From NCBI GenBank assembly GCA_964019695.1, contig OZ026518.1, positions 70,381,254 through 70,445,253 on the forward strand: 64,000 bases of DNA. The letters are read 5' to 3'. Under the pieces are notes generated by a model. The model had not been told where the DNA came from, searched no databases, and saw only the letters and a program-made list of their open reading frames with translations. Below, piece after piece: positions 10,575-21,019 of the stretch; the first letter of the stretch is position 1; each line of letters starts with the position of its first letter. Made by a program: the position numbers and the translations under genes. This stretch comes from Loripinus fragilis (taxonomy: Eukaryota > Mollusca > Bivalvia > Lucinida > Lucinidae).

Positions 10575-10795
10575 CTATTAAAACTTTGCATGCTGTGAAA
10601 TTTTGCAGGCTCTTTTGTCAGATTCTGCTGATTTTTTCCAAAATAAACTTTTCCAAAAGTTATTTCAGGAATATTATTAGAGTGTCAAACAGTTTAGATC
10701 CAGAGCTGCTGGCCAGGCCTACATTTTGTTGGGCTGATCTGAGTGCAAACTGTTTGCAAAGGTTATCAGAAGATGACAGAAATGATGTGCTGCAG
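10575..10795. mobile_element. family S MITE
   Basis: Starts with ACTTTGCATGCTGTGAAATT, followed by TTCTGCTGATTTTTTCCAAA, ACTTTTCCAAAAGTTATTTC and AGAGTGTCAAACAGTTTAGA. A hairpin region and TGTTTGCAAAGGTTATCAG follow. The same block order occurs, whole or partial, at 11975, 12775, 14390, 22655, 27285, 27598, 29985 and 32080. Non-coding. Confidence 0.65.
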
Positions 10796-10804
10796 CCATG
10801 TTAG

Positions 10805-10985
10805 CATTTACTGTAACTTCAGAAATTTTCGAGAGAATTTTTTATTTTCAAGAATAGCGTTAAAAGACATATGTTTGCCACGTTAAAAATTTGCGACTAG
10901 GGCATGATTTACCTACATCATTTAATGACAGAGTGATTTCCCATTTTGCGCGAGGGTTTTTATGATTTTCATGAAGTTTCTTGAA
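10805..10985. mobile_element. family F MITE, diverged copy
   Basis: Shares AATAGCGTTAAAAGACATAT, TTGCGACTAGG, ATGATTTACCTA and GAGTGATTTC with the copy at 49655-49870. The terminal palindrome preserved there is lost here. It ends directly before the TTAA that bounds the next element. Confidence 0.7.
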
Positions 10986-10990
10986 GTTAA

Positions 10991-11635
10991 AGGGGTGTTT
11001 AGACGGCATGATTTAGTCGTCCTGACTTAGTCGTACATTACAAATCAGCTCGTGTAAACACTGCTATTACAGAGTCATATATGATTTTGGAGTCAGGACG
11101 ACATGTCATGGGGGATAGAACCGGTTCTATTTGCCATTACAAAATCATGGCGAATTAGCCAATCAGCTTTGAGGTCACTGGGGTTAATTGCTTTCGGAGC
11201 AAGATAAAAGAGATAACCCTGAACATGCCAGTATTTTGTCCTGAAAATGATGTCTGCTGCATATATTCAAGTGCACTTCAGAGGAGATCTTATCATGGAA
11301 GTAAGCACTATAAACCCTGACCAGACTGCTTGCAGGGAACAGTCTGATCTGGCTCGATATTCTTCGCCATAAAGACTACCTAAGAACATAAGCAGATGAA
11401 ATAGCAGATGACAAAAGTCGTGACTTGCGGGAATGAGTTTTAACACATGTACTAAGCTATAGCAATGCAACAAATGTAGAGCATGATGAGATAGCTCAAG
11501 GTGCCCAGCCAGTTTTCTTCACTGTTGAAAGAAATCACACATGACATTGTAATGCCGTCTAAACAGAAAAATCATACATTACAAAATCATGTATGATTTT
11601 GTCAGGCTGACAAAATCATGCCGTCTAAACAGGCC
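10991..11635. mobile_element. 645-bp TTAA-flanked non-autonomous element (piggyBac-like)
   Basis: Flanked by TTAA at 10987-10990 and 11636-11639. The left end has TGTTTAGACGGCATGATTT. The right end is its inverse, AAATCATGCCGTCTAAACA, just inside the right TTAA. Subterminal GTCCTGAC / GTCAGCCTGAC blocks and ACATTACAAAATCAT repeats extend the inverted symmetry to ~60 bp on each side. No transposase-like frame lies inside, only a 68-codon open stretch on the minus strand without a domain. TTAA duplication is the hallmark of piggyBac, hence the inferred class. Confidence 0.8.
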
Positions 11636-11639
11636 TTAA

Positions 11640-11851
11640 CCCATATAAGCCTAGCATGCTTTTAATGGGACATCTGCAAATAGTGGAGAACCAGATCAGA
11701 TGCCGCAAAACATTGCGCCTGATCAGACTCTCCACTATTTGCTTACAGAAGGTTCTATTAAATTTTGAATAAATTGGAAAAATACCACCAAGCAACCCTT
11801 AAAATGGAAATGGACTGGTCCAAATGATAACAGTGGGAAATTCCATTCGTC
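11640..11851. mobile_element. family T MITE abutting the 645-bp element
   Basis: Flanked by TTAA at 11636-11639, shared with the preceding element, and by TTAA at 11852-11855. It begins CCCATATAAGCCTAGCATGC and holds a B-type hairpin at 11676-11742. The other end carries AACAGTGGGAAATTCCATTC. Related copies lie at 14783 and 25620. Confidence 0.7.
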
Positions 11852-11974
11852 TTAAATGGTTTAGAATCTTCATGAAAATTTCCCAATTTACAGTACCTGC
11901 ATTGGTTATTGGTTTGATGCATATGGTGATAAAATCATTAAATGTAGAAGGATTTTAAAAAAAATTTCATCTGT

Positions 11975-12245
11975 ATGCTAAGGCGGGAGAAAATGAATCC
12001 AATTGTTGAAGATAAATAGTGAAAACTATTTAAAAAGATCATTATAATCTGCCTGCTAGGGACAACATTTGTCTGATCTTCAGATATCGGTGGCTTTCCA
12101 AACAGTTTGAAGTTTGAACCCAAATCAGCCTGGACAAAACGTGGTGCCAGATCTGGATCTGGATCCAAAGTACTTGGATGGTATTTTGGAAAGATTATTT
12201 TGAAAATATTAAATTTGAAAACAATCATCAGGCAAAATAAGCATG
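11975..12245. mobile_element. family S MITE, inverted and diverged
   Basis: Contains the inverse of the S blocks in reverse order: GGCTTTCCAAACAGTTTG, CTGGATCTGGATCCAAAG, a diverged pair of A-rich blocks and AAAATAAGCATG. The TGATCTTCAGATATC core is also present. Boundaries are approximate. Confidence 0.45.
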
Positions 12246-12648
12246 TTTAATAACTGGAACGCAAAGAGTTATGATTTGTGTTGCAGGCTCTGATTTACGC
12301 AGATGGGGGAAAGGTGTATACGCCATGTGTTACAATGACAGCTGCTATGTACGTTTATGTATGTAATATGGCTCGACCTCACATAAATGTACCCATAAGA
12401 TAAAGCATTTTTATCGCGAGCTTTGATATTTGGTGACATTTGTCGTGTGCCTGATCACTGTGGTGTGAAATTGTACTCCTTTGAATTGTGTGGATACAGA
12501 AGTTTGCCTTTTATGTCAAATTTTTATTCATTAAATCGCTAAATTATTCAATTTACCCTTGAAAGGAAAGACATTGATCCAGATTAGGAAATTTTATTAG
12601 CGTAAAATTGTAATGATTTTCTTACCCATCAATTTAAACATGTGTTTT

Positions 12649-12698
12649 GGGTGCTCAAAAGAACCGTCTCATTGAGACGGTTCTTTCGAGTACCCACA
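12649..12698. repeat. family A hairpin, near-perfect
   Basis: GGTGCTCAAAAGAACCGTCT pairs with AGACGGTTCTTTCGAGTACC around CATTG. This is the cleanest family A stem-loop in the window and is followed by the family block ACAACATATGTTTTGGATGA. Confidence 0.8.
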
Positions 12699-12774
12699 AC
12701 ATATGTTTTGGATGAGAAATGAAGAAAATAGTTTCACAATACGCTCTCTTATCTCGAGGCCTGAAAGATTTAAC

Positions 12775-12985
12775 TCTTTCCACGCTTTTGGTGACGTCTG
12801 TCTCTTGCTAATAACTTTTTCATACTCTTTGGACCCAGATCACCCTGGCCTGGTCGAGATTCAAATTGTTTGATTCTCTGATTGTATTCATGGAATAATA
12901 ATCTGAAAATATTAATTTAAAAAAAATCAGCAAACAACAAAAAAAACATGCAAAATAACCCAGCATGCAAAGAATGAAATGAGTC
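12775..12985. mobile_element. family S MITE, inverted
   Basis: Starts TTTAACTCTTTCCACGC, then TTTGGACCCAGATCACC and TTCAAATTGTTTGATTCTCT, an A-rich block, and AACATGCAAAATAACCCAGC next to ATGCAAAGAATG. These are the complements of the 10.6-kb copy in reverse order. Confidence 0.65.
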
Positions 12986-13060
12986 TGAGCAATGACAGGC
13001 ATCCAAGTATATTCTATTCAATTATCTTCTCAAGTCTGCATTATACACGGTTTTGCTTAG

Positions 13061-13262
13061 AGGGAACACAGTGGCTCAGTGCTAGAGTGCTTGATTCGAG
13101 ACCGAAGGGCTGCGGGTTCGAGCCTCACCGGCATAATTGCGTTGTGGTCCTTGAGCAAGACATATTTATCCTAGCTTAGTACTGGTTCAGCCCAAGAAGG
13201 CCTGTCCCTGTTTAACTGAAAGATTGTTGATGGGACGTAAAGAATCAAATCAAACAAAACAA
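13061..13262 (+). repeat. tRNA-derived SINE I with target-site duplication
   Basis: A polIII A box (TGGCTCAGTGCTAG, 13072 on) and B box (GGGTTCGAGCC, 13114-13124) head the element. The body follows: GTTGTGGTCCTTGAGCAAGA, ATCCTAGCTTAGTACTGG and TTTAACTGAAAGATTGTTGA. The tail is a short A-rich repeat (AATCAAATCAAACAAAACAA). A 14-bp duplication, ACGGTTTTGCTTAG at 13047-13060 and ACGGTTTTACTTAG at 13263-13276, has one mismatch. Other copies lie at 24325 (minus, headless), 26797 and 43140. Confidence 0.88.
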
Positions 13263-13619
13263 ACGGTTTTACTTAGCTGTTGTCACTTACATGAAATCAG
13301 TAGTATAATATTCAGGGTGGCAAAGGTATGTCAGTCGCATGGGTAAATGATATGGAACACACAAAAATATTGGTAGGAAGTAAAAGCATGTAAATATTTC
13401 ATGTCTCGGCTAGTTTTCATGCAGATACCCCAGAAATGGCTACTGACTAGTCCAGCTACTGATATATGTCGGTTTGAGAGCTTAGCTGGATCCTGTACAC
13501 AGAGACGTTGAAAGTGCTTTTTCTTCAGCCGCCAAAATTTGTCGTGATTTTTGCCTAGATAGTACTAATACCTCCCTGCATAACTACAGAGACTAGCTAG
13601 AATATTCAAAAATTGAATG
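13263..13619. other. no gene seen
   Basis: Unique-looking AT-rich sequence without open frames or recognisable repeats. Confidence 0.35.
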
Positions 13620-13621
13620 TA

Positions 13622-13825
13622 CAGTAAAATCTGTCTTAAGCGGCCACTTAAAAATACACAAAACATTAAGGTTATAATGGAATATGGTATGGTATGGAAT
13701 ATGGTAACTTAATGAATGCCCTTGGAGCATTCTGCAATACTTTTGACCTGCATTAAGCGATAAATCGGTTTTGAAAACCAATTTTGGTGTTCTTTTTGAG
13801 TGGCCGCTTAAGTCAGGTTTTACTG
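13622..13825. mobile_element. TA-flanked MITE (mariner-like)
   Basis: A 204-bp element bounded by TA at 13620-13621 and 13826-13827. Left terminus CAGTAAAATCTGTCTTAAGC, right terminus CTTAAGTCAGGTTTTACTG, so the TIR reads CAGTAAAA(T/C)CTG(T/A)CTTAAG and extends through GCGGCCAC. Inside is a short run of TATGGTATGGAATATGG repeats. TA target use and CAGT-type ends suggest Tc1/mariner mobilisation (inference). Confidence 0.85.
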
Positions 13826-13853
13826 TATCCTGTTTCCAGAAAGAGAACATTAA

Positions 13854-14100
13854 CCCTTTGTATACTAATGTATTCTTCCTTCTGGTTTAATACAATAAAC
13901 TTGGGATGGTCCATTGTACATATCTAGGGGTGTCTGAGGTTATAATTTTTTGAAAATTTATTTTTTTGTCTTAAGAATTTTTTTACTTTTTCAAACAGTG
14001 AAGACCCTGATGAAAAAATGCAGCATTATGCTGCATTTCATCTGGGTCTTCACTGTTTGAAAAAGTACTCGTTTAGCAGGGGATTCCTGAATACAAAGGG
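13854..14100. mobile_element. TTAA-flanked MITE with long hairpin
   Basis: TTAA at 13850-13853 and 14101-14104 flank inverted termini: CCCTTTGTAT on the left and ATACAAAGGG on the right. The core at 13986-14065 is an almost perfect stem, CTTTTTCAAACAGTGAAGAC with GTCTTCACTGTTTGAAAAAG, with apex ATGCAGCATTATGCTGCAT. It is 247 bp and non-coding. Confidence 0.85.
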
Positions 14101-14104
14101 TTAA

Positions 14105-14170
14105 AGGAGCTGATTAGCCTGCGCATATGCATATGTTCAGGCTGATTAGCACCTTTACTATTTGCATGTG
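14105..14170. repeat. family C hairpin
   Basis: GCTGATTAGCCTGCGCATAT is followed by the partial complement ATATGTTCAGGCTGATTAGC, then CCTTTACTATTTGC. This is the family C core found at the centre of family J MITEs. Confidence 0.55.
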
Positions 14171-14389
14171 ATACAAAATATATTTTCTCAAGTCCTGGCT
14201 CCCATAAGATATTATTACCTGCACTAAAGTAATTTGTGTTTTATATTTCTTAAATTGATATTTATTTAACATTCAGTTTAACTTTCTCTCAAATTTTGGA
14301 GGTTGATCAACAATAATTTTGATTTAATATTTGATTTTTACAATTAAATTACTGCCTTTGAATAGCTTCAGGATTGAAGTGTTTAACTC

Positions 14390-14590
14390 TTTCCTTGCTA
14401 GCGACGACCTCTGTCATCGCAAACAGTTTGGACCCTGATCAGAACTGACAGAATGTCCATCTTGATCTGGATCCAAACCTTTGACACTCTGATAGTTTTC
14501 CCGAAAGAATTCTTTGAAAAAATTGATATTGAAAAAAGTGAACTTCATGACAACAAAAGCATGCAAAATTACCCAGCATGCAAAGATTTA
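14390..14590. mobile_element. family S MITE, inverted
   Basis: Begins TTTAACTCTTTCCTTGC, then GCAAACAGTTTGGACCCTGA, a hairpin, CAAACCTTTGACACTCTGAT, and AGCATGCAAAATTACCCAGC with ATGCAAAGAT. Confidence 0.7.
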
Positions 14591-14782
14591 AACCCTTGAA
14601 GCACCAATCAAGTTTATAGTAGGACAAAATTTTGCGAAATCTTGATATCTGCGGTGATGGCATAAGACTTGAAATATGCCAACATGCAAAGCCTTATGTG
14701 GGGTTCCTTTATGACCCATCTCAATTTTACAATGTCATGCTGCCAATTTCTTTGGCGCCTATGTCCACTTTAGCCCATTTAA

Positions 14783-14975
14783 GCTGAATGGATTTTCCCA
14801 TCCTTATCAATTGGATGAGTCCAAGTTCAGTTTAAGGGTTGTTGAGTGGTATTTTCTTTTTTTCCCCAAAATTTAATAGAACATTCTGTAAGTAAACCAT
14901 GAAGATCCTGATCAGACACCGCATTATGATCTGGATCTGCACTGTTTGCCTATGTCCCATAAAATGGATGCCATG
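14783..14975. mobile_element. family T MITE
   Basis: TTAA occurs at 14779-14782 and 14976-14979. Blocks GCTGAATGG, AAGGGTTGTTGAGTGGTATT, AGAACATTCTGTAAG and CACTGTTTGCCTATGTCCCA match the 25.6-kb copy in the same orientation, with a partly eroded B-type hairpin in the middle. Confidence 0.65.
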
Positions 14976-15141
14976 TTAATGTGCAGGTATTGTCTCTTTC
15001 AGATAGTTTAGAATCAATGATCCATTTCAGAGGGAACCAACCCTGTGCAGTCTGAAGAGACCTAATGTTGTTAAAATGGAAGAAAGTGCACTGGGCTCAT
15101 ATCAAGGATATTAAACAGCACTATGGTACTGTATCAACAAA

Positions 15142-15300
15142 GGAGCCGTCGTGGTGTAGTAGATAAACTGTTGACCCCTCGCCTAGCTTGTGCTAAATCA
15201 GGGGTCACAGGTTTTATCCATAGTTTCTCCAGTCTGTCTGATGAGGTCCATATGACAGAAGCTGTTGGAAGGACGTTAAACACAGAATACGCTCACACTC
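15142..15300 (+). repeat. SINE II with target-site duplication
   Basis: Begins GGAGCCGTCGTGGTGTAGTA (A-box region). A degenerate B box follows (ACAGGTTTTATCC), then TTTCTCCAGTCTGTCTGATG and AAGGACGTTAAACACAG. The 10-bp direct repeat TATCAACAAA at 15132-15141 and 15301-15310 flanks it. The copies at 4447 and 40195 are longer in the tail. Confidence 0.8.
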
Positions 15301-15464
15301 TATCAACAAAACATAGGGCCTGATCTGGATTCTCAAGAGTTACTGTTTGACACTGCAGGTATTCTTAAAAGATTTTTTTAAAACCAAGATTTTGAAATAA
15401 ATCGGCATACAACAATATTTTGGAAAATTCTCATGCCTGCAAAGAGTTAAGGTACCCTTAGACA

Positions 15465-15950
15465 CACAGGGTTCCCAAAGGCTTGAAAAGTACTTGAATT
15501 TAGAGGGTTTTCTTGAAAAGTCCTTGAAAATTAAATCTGCCTTGAAAAGTACTGGAAAATCACTCAGAAGCCTTAAAAAGTCCTTCAATTCTACTATTTT
15601 CTGTAGGACTAAGCACCGTTGGTCTCTAGAAGCCTTAAAAAGTCCTTCAATTCTACTATTTTCTGTAGGACTAAGCACTGTTGATAGAGACCAGTATAAA
15701 ATTGTTATGCCATTATTTGGTGCAATATATGCTGCACCAAATATAGGCAAAACAATTTTATACCATTTTTCCAGTACTAATATGTCTCCATTATCTCAGT
15801 CTAGCATTTCTGAAGTAGACTTTTAACACTCAATAGATCAGCATTTTCATTAACATTAAGTCCTTGAAATTTGTTGGAGATGCTTTAAGAAGTCCTTGAA
15901 AAGTCCTTGAATTTTACTTATACTTGCCTGTACGAACCCTGGACACAGAA
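15465..15950. mobile_element. repeat with CCTTGAA motifs and inverted ends
   Basis: AAGTCCTTGAA-type motifs cluster at both ends in an inverted layout, from GGGTTCCCAAAGGC on the left to GCCTGTACGAACCC on the right. A 62-bp tandem duplication starts at 15566 and 15628. At 15695-15762 is a stem of ~30 bp per arm (TATTTGGTGCA with TGCACCAAATA, ends TATAAAATTGTT / AACAATTTTATA). The 110- and 136-codon open stretches over this region follow the repeats and are not called as genes. Confidence 0.65.
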
Positions 15951-16339
15951 TTGACTATGCAAAGCTTATCCATTTAACCCTTTTGCACTAAGAATGGTCA
16001 AATCTTTAGAGTTTCAGCATTATTGGGTACAGTGGGGTTAATCTTGATAGAAATCCAGTAGCTTTTATCAATGCTTTTTCACAATTTATAATTCAATTCA
16101 ATCAAATATGCATTAGCATCTGATAGGCTAGCTTTCTTTTATAATAAGAATTAATTTTTTGTATTCCGGATTGCGCGCTCAATTTCACGAAGAAACATGA
16201 ACAATGTAAAAAGGTTAAGATCTGGTGACAATTTAATTATTTTTGTCAAGAAAGGCATGCATCGGGAATGTCAATGACTACCAAATTTGCAATGCAGACA
16301 TAATGCTGGTCAGTGTAGCGCAGTCAGTAGCAAGTCTGG

Positions 16340-16572
16340 CCTGGAGTTTATATTTTTTTTCATGCTCGGCTGAACTGAGCATGAAATTTTATTTGTTCAT
16401 AAAAACTAAAATGTTGAAAAATTAAGATTTGTCCTGCTTCAAAACACTCAAATAGTGTATTTATTCTGCTAATAAATGTTAAAATGCCAACACTTGTTGG
16501 CATTTTAACATTTATGAGCAGGATAAATTTCATGCTCAGTAAAGTTGAGCATGAATAAAGTTTCATAACCTG
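16340..16572. mobile_element. family H MITE, copy 1
   Basis: The left end has TTTCATGCTCGGCTGAACTGAGCATGAAA as a self-paired terminus (two halves around GGCTGAA). The middle holds TGTTAAAATGCCAACA and TGTTGGCATTTTAACA, and the right end TTCATGCTCAGTAAAGTTGA then GCATGAA. The same architecture is seen at 24023, 24671 and 49376. Confidence 0.75.
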
Positions 16573-16599
16573 GAGCTCAGATAAGCAATCTGACATCTA

Positions 16600-17925
16600 T
16601 TGACTGCAATAGATTGGGTCAGCCACATACTTTCTTAGCAACCATTCTCTCTTTACTGCTGCCTCATACGTATAGGGAAGTTGTCAGTCACTGACAAAAG
16701 TATGCATATAATAAGCACTGGTAAACCACTTAGAGAGCAGCCAACCCAGGAACAGTGAAATTTAATATAAACATAACTGAAAATGTTGAAAGCAACTCAA
16801 AGCCTGAACATAGCAGCATGCAGACATTGCCTGATCATACTGCACATGCATTGCACACTGTGACCAGACTATACACATGTGCAGTCTGGTCCCAGCATTT
16901 GCAGTTTTCATGCTTACCGACAAGTTCCTTATTTATCATTGTCAAAGTGGACAGTTGGACTGATAATCGATTTTATCATAAAATACAAATAAAAATTGAT
17001 TTGGATCAGCCATTACAGGTATTTTTAATTTGCTAAAAGAGTTATCCTCTGGGGAAATGCCTTTCAATTTGCATAAAAGTGACTAATGTGCCATATCGTA
17101 GAAAAGCATCTATTCTAATTATAAGCAAGAAGATGTCCATGTCCCATTCCGGAAATTAAAACGTTAATACTGGCCAATTTATCATGCGATGCAGACGTGC
17201 TTTAAACGACAGTTGAAGCAGAGATCGGGCACTTATGGTGTCAATTTTCCGAATTAAGAGTATTCTTTTCCGACGCAGACTTGCCTCGTAACATTTTGTA
17301 ACAATAAGCTGATTATCCACCCTTCTTTATGAAACAGCTTTTCTTTGGATGTTAAACCTAATCAATACCAAACAATCAGTTTGTATTGTGCGGATTCCGC
17401 ATGGCTTCTCTCCACGTGGATATAATTTCTTCAAAATTAAATCTGATTTTCATGTTTATCCTTGACTTAGAATTGAAGATGTTACTTGTCATGCGATGGT
17501 ACTGTTAGCTAGTTTCCTGTAGGCAGCTTTTATTACCCAGCTTGCAATTATAGAGACTTAAACGGCTATAATTACTGAGGAGAAAGTAATAATTGCTCAG
17601 ACTAGTTCACAGTCCAAGTTCACGAAAATTCTTGAATTTGAATTGCGTTGTTTCTAGAAAACTGTTCTAGATTTTAGACGGATGTTCTGGTTAAAGGCCA
17701 CTTCAACACAAAGCTGTCAGCTGCAATAGAACCGAAAATATAATGCTGAACCCGGATATGCTAATACGTACCTTAATGATTAGAGCACCGATGGCTCTCA
17801 TTATTTTTGAACTTAAAGCCAGGATTCATTGGATTCAGATAATAGATTATTTTTTACCCTTTTTGTGTCATTCACGACAATTGTCATCTGCATGCTCCTC
17901 TGATAATGTACTTTGGTAGTCAAAT
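16600..17925. other. no gene seen
   Basis: Mostly unique, AT-rich sequence. A 93-codon open stretch at 16755-17036 shows no domain or codon pattern I recognise. I cannot see splice-linked exons. Confidence 0.35.
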
Positions 17926-17929
17926 TATT

Positions 17930-17990
17930 GCAAACACTATGGACCCACATCAGACTGCTAAGGAGCAGTCTGATCATGGTTCAAAGTGTT
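17930..17990. repeat. family B hairpin
   Basis: GACCCACATCAGACTGCT pairs with AGCAGTCTGATCATGGTTC, flanked by CAAACACTATG and CAAAGTGTT. Confidence 0.65.
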
Positions 17991-18229
17991 AAATGAATCT
18001 GTTTTCCACAATAAATGAAGAAATGTATGGAATAAATGAATTTGTTTCTAATAATTTTCTCAGTAGGTTATGGAATGGTATGCACATTTAAAGATGATTT
18101 GATATAGGTCTAGCTTAGATAAAAATGGTAACCCATAAATGCCAAATGAAATTGTACATTCTGTTAATTTATATCAATGGAGTAGTCTATTTTTCATATA
18201 TAAGGGGTTGATGGTAAAATAATGAAATT

Positions 18230-18480
18230 AAGCATTTTCAAAAATACTTTTTTGTGTAAGTAGTGCAGATTTTGTTGAGATGCTGCATTCAAAGTAAGCA
18301 AGAAGGCAAAGATCAGGAATCAATAAAATCAAGTACCACACCTGACCCAGGATACCACATGGGAAAGTGACAAAAACACAAGAGAACATCACATACAAGA
18401 GAGCCAAGAGGCCAACCCTTTCCCAATTGGTGCCCACAAGGCTGCATTGAACACTGACAAGAAAGCATGACAAACACGAA
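18230..18480 (-). repeat. family E repeat, copy 1
   Basis: On the minus strand the order is: a T/G-rich lead, GGGAAAGGGTTGGCCTCTTG, TGTCACTTTCCCATGTGGTA, TCCTGGGTCAGGTGTGGTAC, TTGATTCCTGATCTTTGCC. The same order lies at 60430-60680 (plus) and partly at 42290-42405 (minus). Both full copies have an open hydrophobic stretch in this orientation with WER, LLAL and VTFP at similar spacing. Whether it ever encoded a protein is unclear. Confidence 0.65.
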
Positions 18481-18840
18481 ACACAAATAGCAAAAATTAC
18501 TTACAAAAGAAGCACCGCCTTGGAATGGTCACTAAAAAATATTTATACTGGAGGGCTTAAACTAGTTTTCTGGTACCAACCTCACCCTTATTTCAGTTGA
18601 AAGATCGCTAACTTATCAATGTATCATCTCCCATTAAATACAACCTTAAAAGTCTACAGGCTTAGACTCTAAACTGGGTCCCATTTTGGGGATCAAACAA
18701 AAATGAGCATAAGTTTGAGAAATGATTGTAATTAAAATAAATAATTTCAACATCCTTTGCCATCTTTTTTTCCACCAATTTCAGTTACAGTAAATTTTCT
18801 AAAATTTGGAACACTCGTTTCCTGCCAAAAAGGCTTGGAC

Positions 18841-18904
18841 AAACAGAGCAGACCCAGATCAGACTGCTTCTGAAGAAGCAATCTGATCAGGGTCTTCCCT
18901 GTTT
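18841..18904. repeat. family B hairpin
   Basis: CAAACAGAGCAGACCCAGAT with CAGACTGCTTCT pairs with AGAAGCAATCTG, then ATCAGGGTCTTCCCTGTTTG. The last block is followed by a partial echo, GGGACTTCCCTGTTTGC. Confidence 0.7.
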
Positions 18905-19033
18905 GCTTAGGGACTTCCCTGTTTGCTATTCTGAAAAGCATTTTATGAATACCAGCTTTGATAATCCACATTATATTTGAGAATAGAAAGAAAAAAGTGT
19001 TTAAAAATTTAGAACAATTACCATATCCGTTAC

Positions 19034-19098
19034 GCACTCAGAATGGCCAAAAAACTGTTGGCCAATTCTCATGATAATAAAGTTTCCATTCTGAGTGC
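19034..19098. repeat. small TIR element
   Basis: GCACTCAGAATGG and CCATTCTGAGTGC are perfect 13-bp inverted ends. Inside, GGCCAAAAAACTGTTGGCC forms a second small stem. Confidence 0.65.
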
Positions 19099-19099
19099 A

Positions 19100-19880
19100 A
19101 TAAAGCTAATAGGTTTTGCTATTTTTTCTTCTATTATCAAACCCTCTGTTTATTTCCTGCCCTGGCAAAGGTGATGTTTGTCAAACATTTTTCATAGTAA
19201 AGCTAGAGATCCGAGTTAAGCCTTATTAATGGGCTCTTAAAAAACCTTAATACTGAATGGCAGTGAAACGGACAGAATTCAATAATGTGATTTTATTCAG
19301 TTATCACAAAATTAATTAATTTTCGCTGTGTTATATGCATATCTGCATTTTAATGAGCTGTGTTTTATTCGTATTGTTGACCAAATGGGGTTTAGGACAT
19401 GAGATCTGCGAACAGCCGTGTGTGACAATTTTGTGATTAGATGTCTTCAATTATCAATAACTGAAGATTGACCAAACAAGAATACATTCAATCCCAATTA
19501 TAACCCACAAAACGTTGAAAAGACACCATACCAAAATTGTCATATTGACGCAACATAATGTCATGACACTGGCCGTCATTGACAGGACAATGTTTCACGG
19601 CTGTTTGCCTGCTGGATACATTTTCAAGAATTTGCTATTATCATGCTTTGCCCATGTGGTATTATAGTCATCATTTAAGCATCATGCCTGCTTTGGGGAT
19701 TTTTTATTAAACCAATGAAAGTAATTAACATGAGCAAACAATTTTAATAACCTTCAGTGCCTTGCTGGCTGCCTCACCATTAATTACGCTATGACACTCC
19801 GTTAATCTCGGGTGTTATTGGGCCCTGATTAAACCACTCCCTCAGAAAACCCTTGCTTTCTTTTTCAAATTTTATATTTT
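19100..19880. other. no gene seen
   Basis: Unique AT-rich sequence without supported coding frames. Confidence 0.35.
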
Positions 19881-19889
19881 TATTAATAA

Positions 19890-19962
19890 AAACATACATT
19901 TTAGCATATCATTAGAATTGCCCCAGAGAGGCAATTCTAATGATATACCAAAATGTATGCCT
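19890..19962. repeat. 30-bp-arm hairpin
   Basis: The left arm holds CATATCATTAGAATTGC and the right arm GCAATTCTAATGATAT. The stem continues outward through ACATACATTTT / AAAATGTATG with a small mismatch, and the apex is CCCAGAG. Confidence 0.75.
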
Positions 19963-20385
19963 TTTATGGAGAAAAGTGGAAAAATCGTTGATTTCATTCC
20001 TACAATATCCAACTCATTTAGAGTCAAGTAAACCTCTCTTTTATGGCTTGTCACATGATAAAAAGTATAAGAATCACACTGACTCACGTCATGGACAGAT
20101 GTTTAGACACTGACAGTTAATGTTTTTTAATCGTAAAATCAATATCGACTCCCTCTTCGGTTCATGCTTTTTTATGCAACATTCGTTGGCTCACAGATTT
20201 GCAATAAAGATGAAAATGCCAATTTCAAAATGCTGTGTGAATTTGAAAGCAAATTTATTCAAATTTTCCAAATCACAGGCCAGCATCATTACTGTATTCA
20301 GACTAATAAGCACAAATGCTCTTAAAACTAAGTTATTTACACATTTTGAACTTCTGATTTTCCGGATGATATTCCAGCAGTCTGG

Positions 20386-20480
20386 ATGAAAGTTCTCAGG
20401 ATTATTCCTGAATCCAGGATTTTGAGGCTGGCTTACTTTATAAAGTCAGCCTCAAATTACTGAATATTAGGTAGAATTTC
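20386..20480. mobile_element. family I hairpin MITE, copy 1
   Basis: Order: GAAAGTTCTCAGGATTATTC, CTGAATCCAGGATTTTGAGG, a CTGGCTTACTTTATAAAGTCAG stem, then CCTCAAATTACTGAATA. A second copy at 23337-23425 matches in the same orientation. Confidence 0.7.
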
Positions 20481-20726
20481 TCTGATTTATACTCAGTTTA
20501 TCTGAAAAAAATCTACAATTTTATCAGAATTTATAGTTAACTCCTCCCCTTACTGTGCTTCACAACCAATCAGATTGCACTGAAATTTAAATTTTTGGCC
20601 AACTTAATCACATTTTTTTGTCAATATGTGTAATATCTATTAAGTAAATCATTAAGTAAATCTGTGAAGTGGTCAATGCCACCATTTCGTAAGGAGCAGT
20701 CAGGGAGGAAAGGAGAAAACTAAAAG

Positions 20727-20818
20727 TAGGTCATAGATCATATATTACAATTATAAAGGAATTAAGTGGTTCACTTAATTCCTTCATAATTGTAATATAA
20801 TTTATGATCTATGACCTA
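20727..20818. repeat. long hairpin, ~42-bp arms
   Basis: TAGGTCATAGATCATATATT pairs with AATATAATTTATGATCTATG then ACCTA. The stem continues inward through ACAATTATAAAGGAATTAAG with CTTAATTCCTTCATAATTGT to a 3-6 nt apex. Only a few mismatches are present. Confidence 0.8.
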
Positions 20819-21019
20819 TACGAAAAGGGTTATTCGTAGTACCACTTTTGATGGTATGTTTTAATTGCCATTATTACCTTGCAAGCAGAAATTAAAACAC
20901 TTATTTTAGAAAAAAAATATGATCATCATTGTTTTAATTGAATCTTTGTTTAATGTTGTTTTGACAGAATTTGAATTTACGGTTTACTTTACCATTACAA
21001 TTTACCACTTCTAGGAACA

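Noticed and set aside
15340..15826. Open stretches of 136 (minus) and 110 (plus) codons
   Set aside because: Both arise from the CCTTGAA-rich repeat and its 62-bp duplication; the overlapping frames on opposite strands reflect the palindromes.
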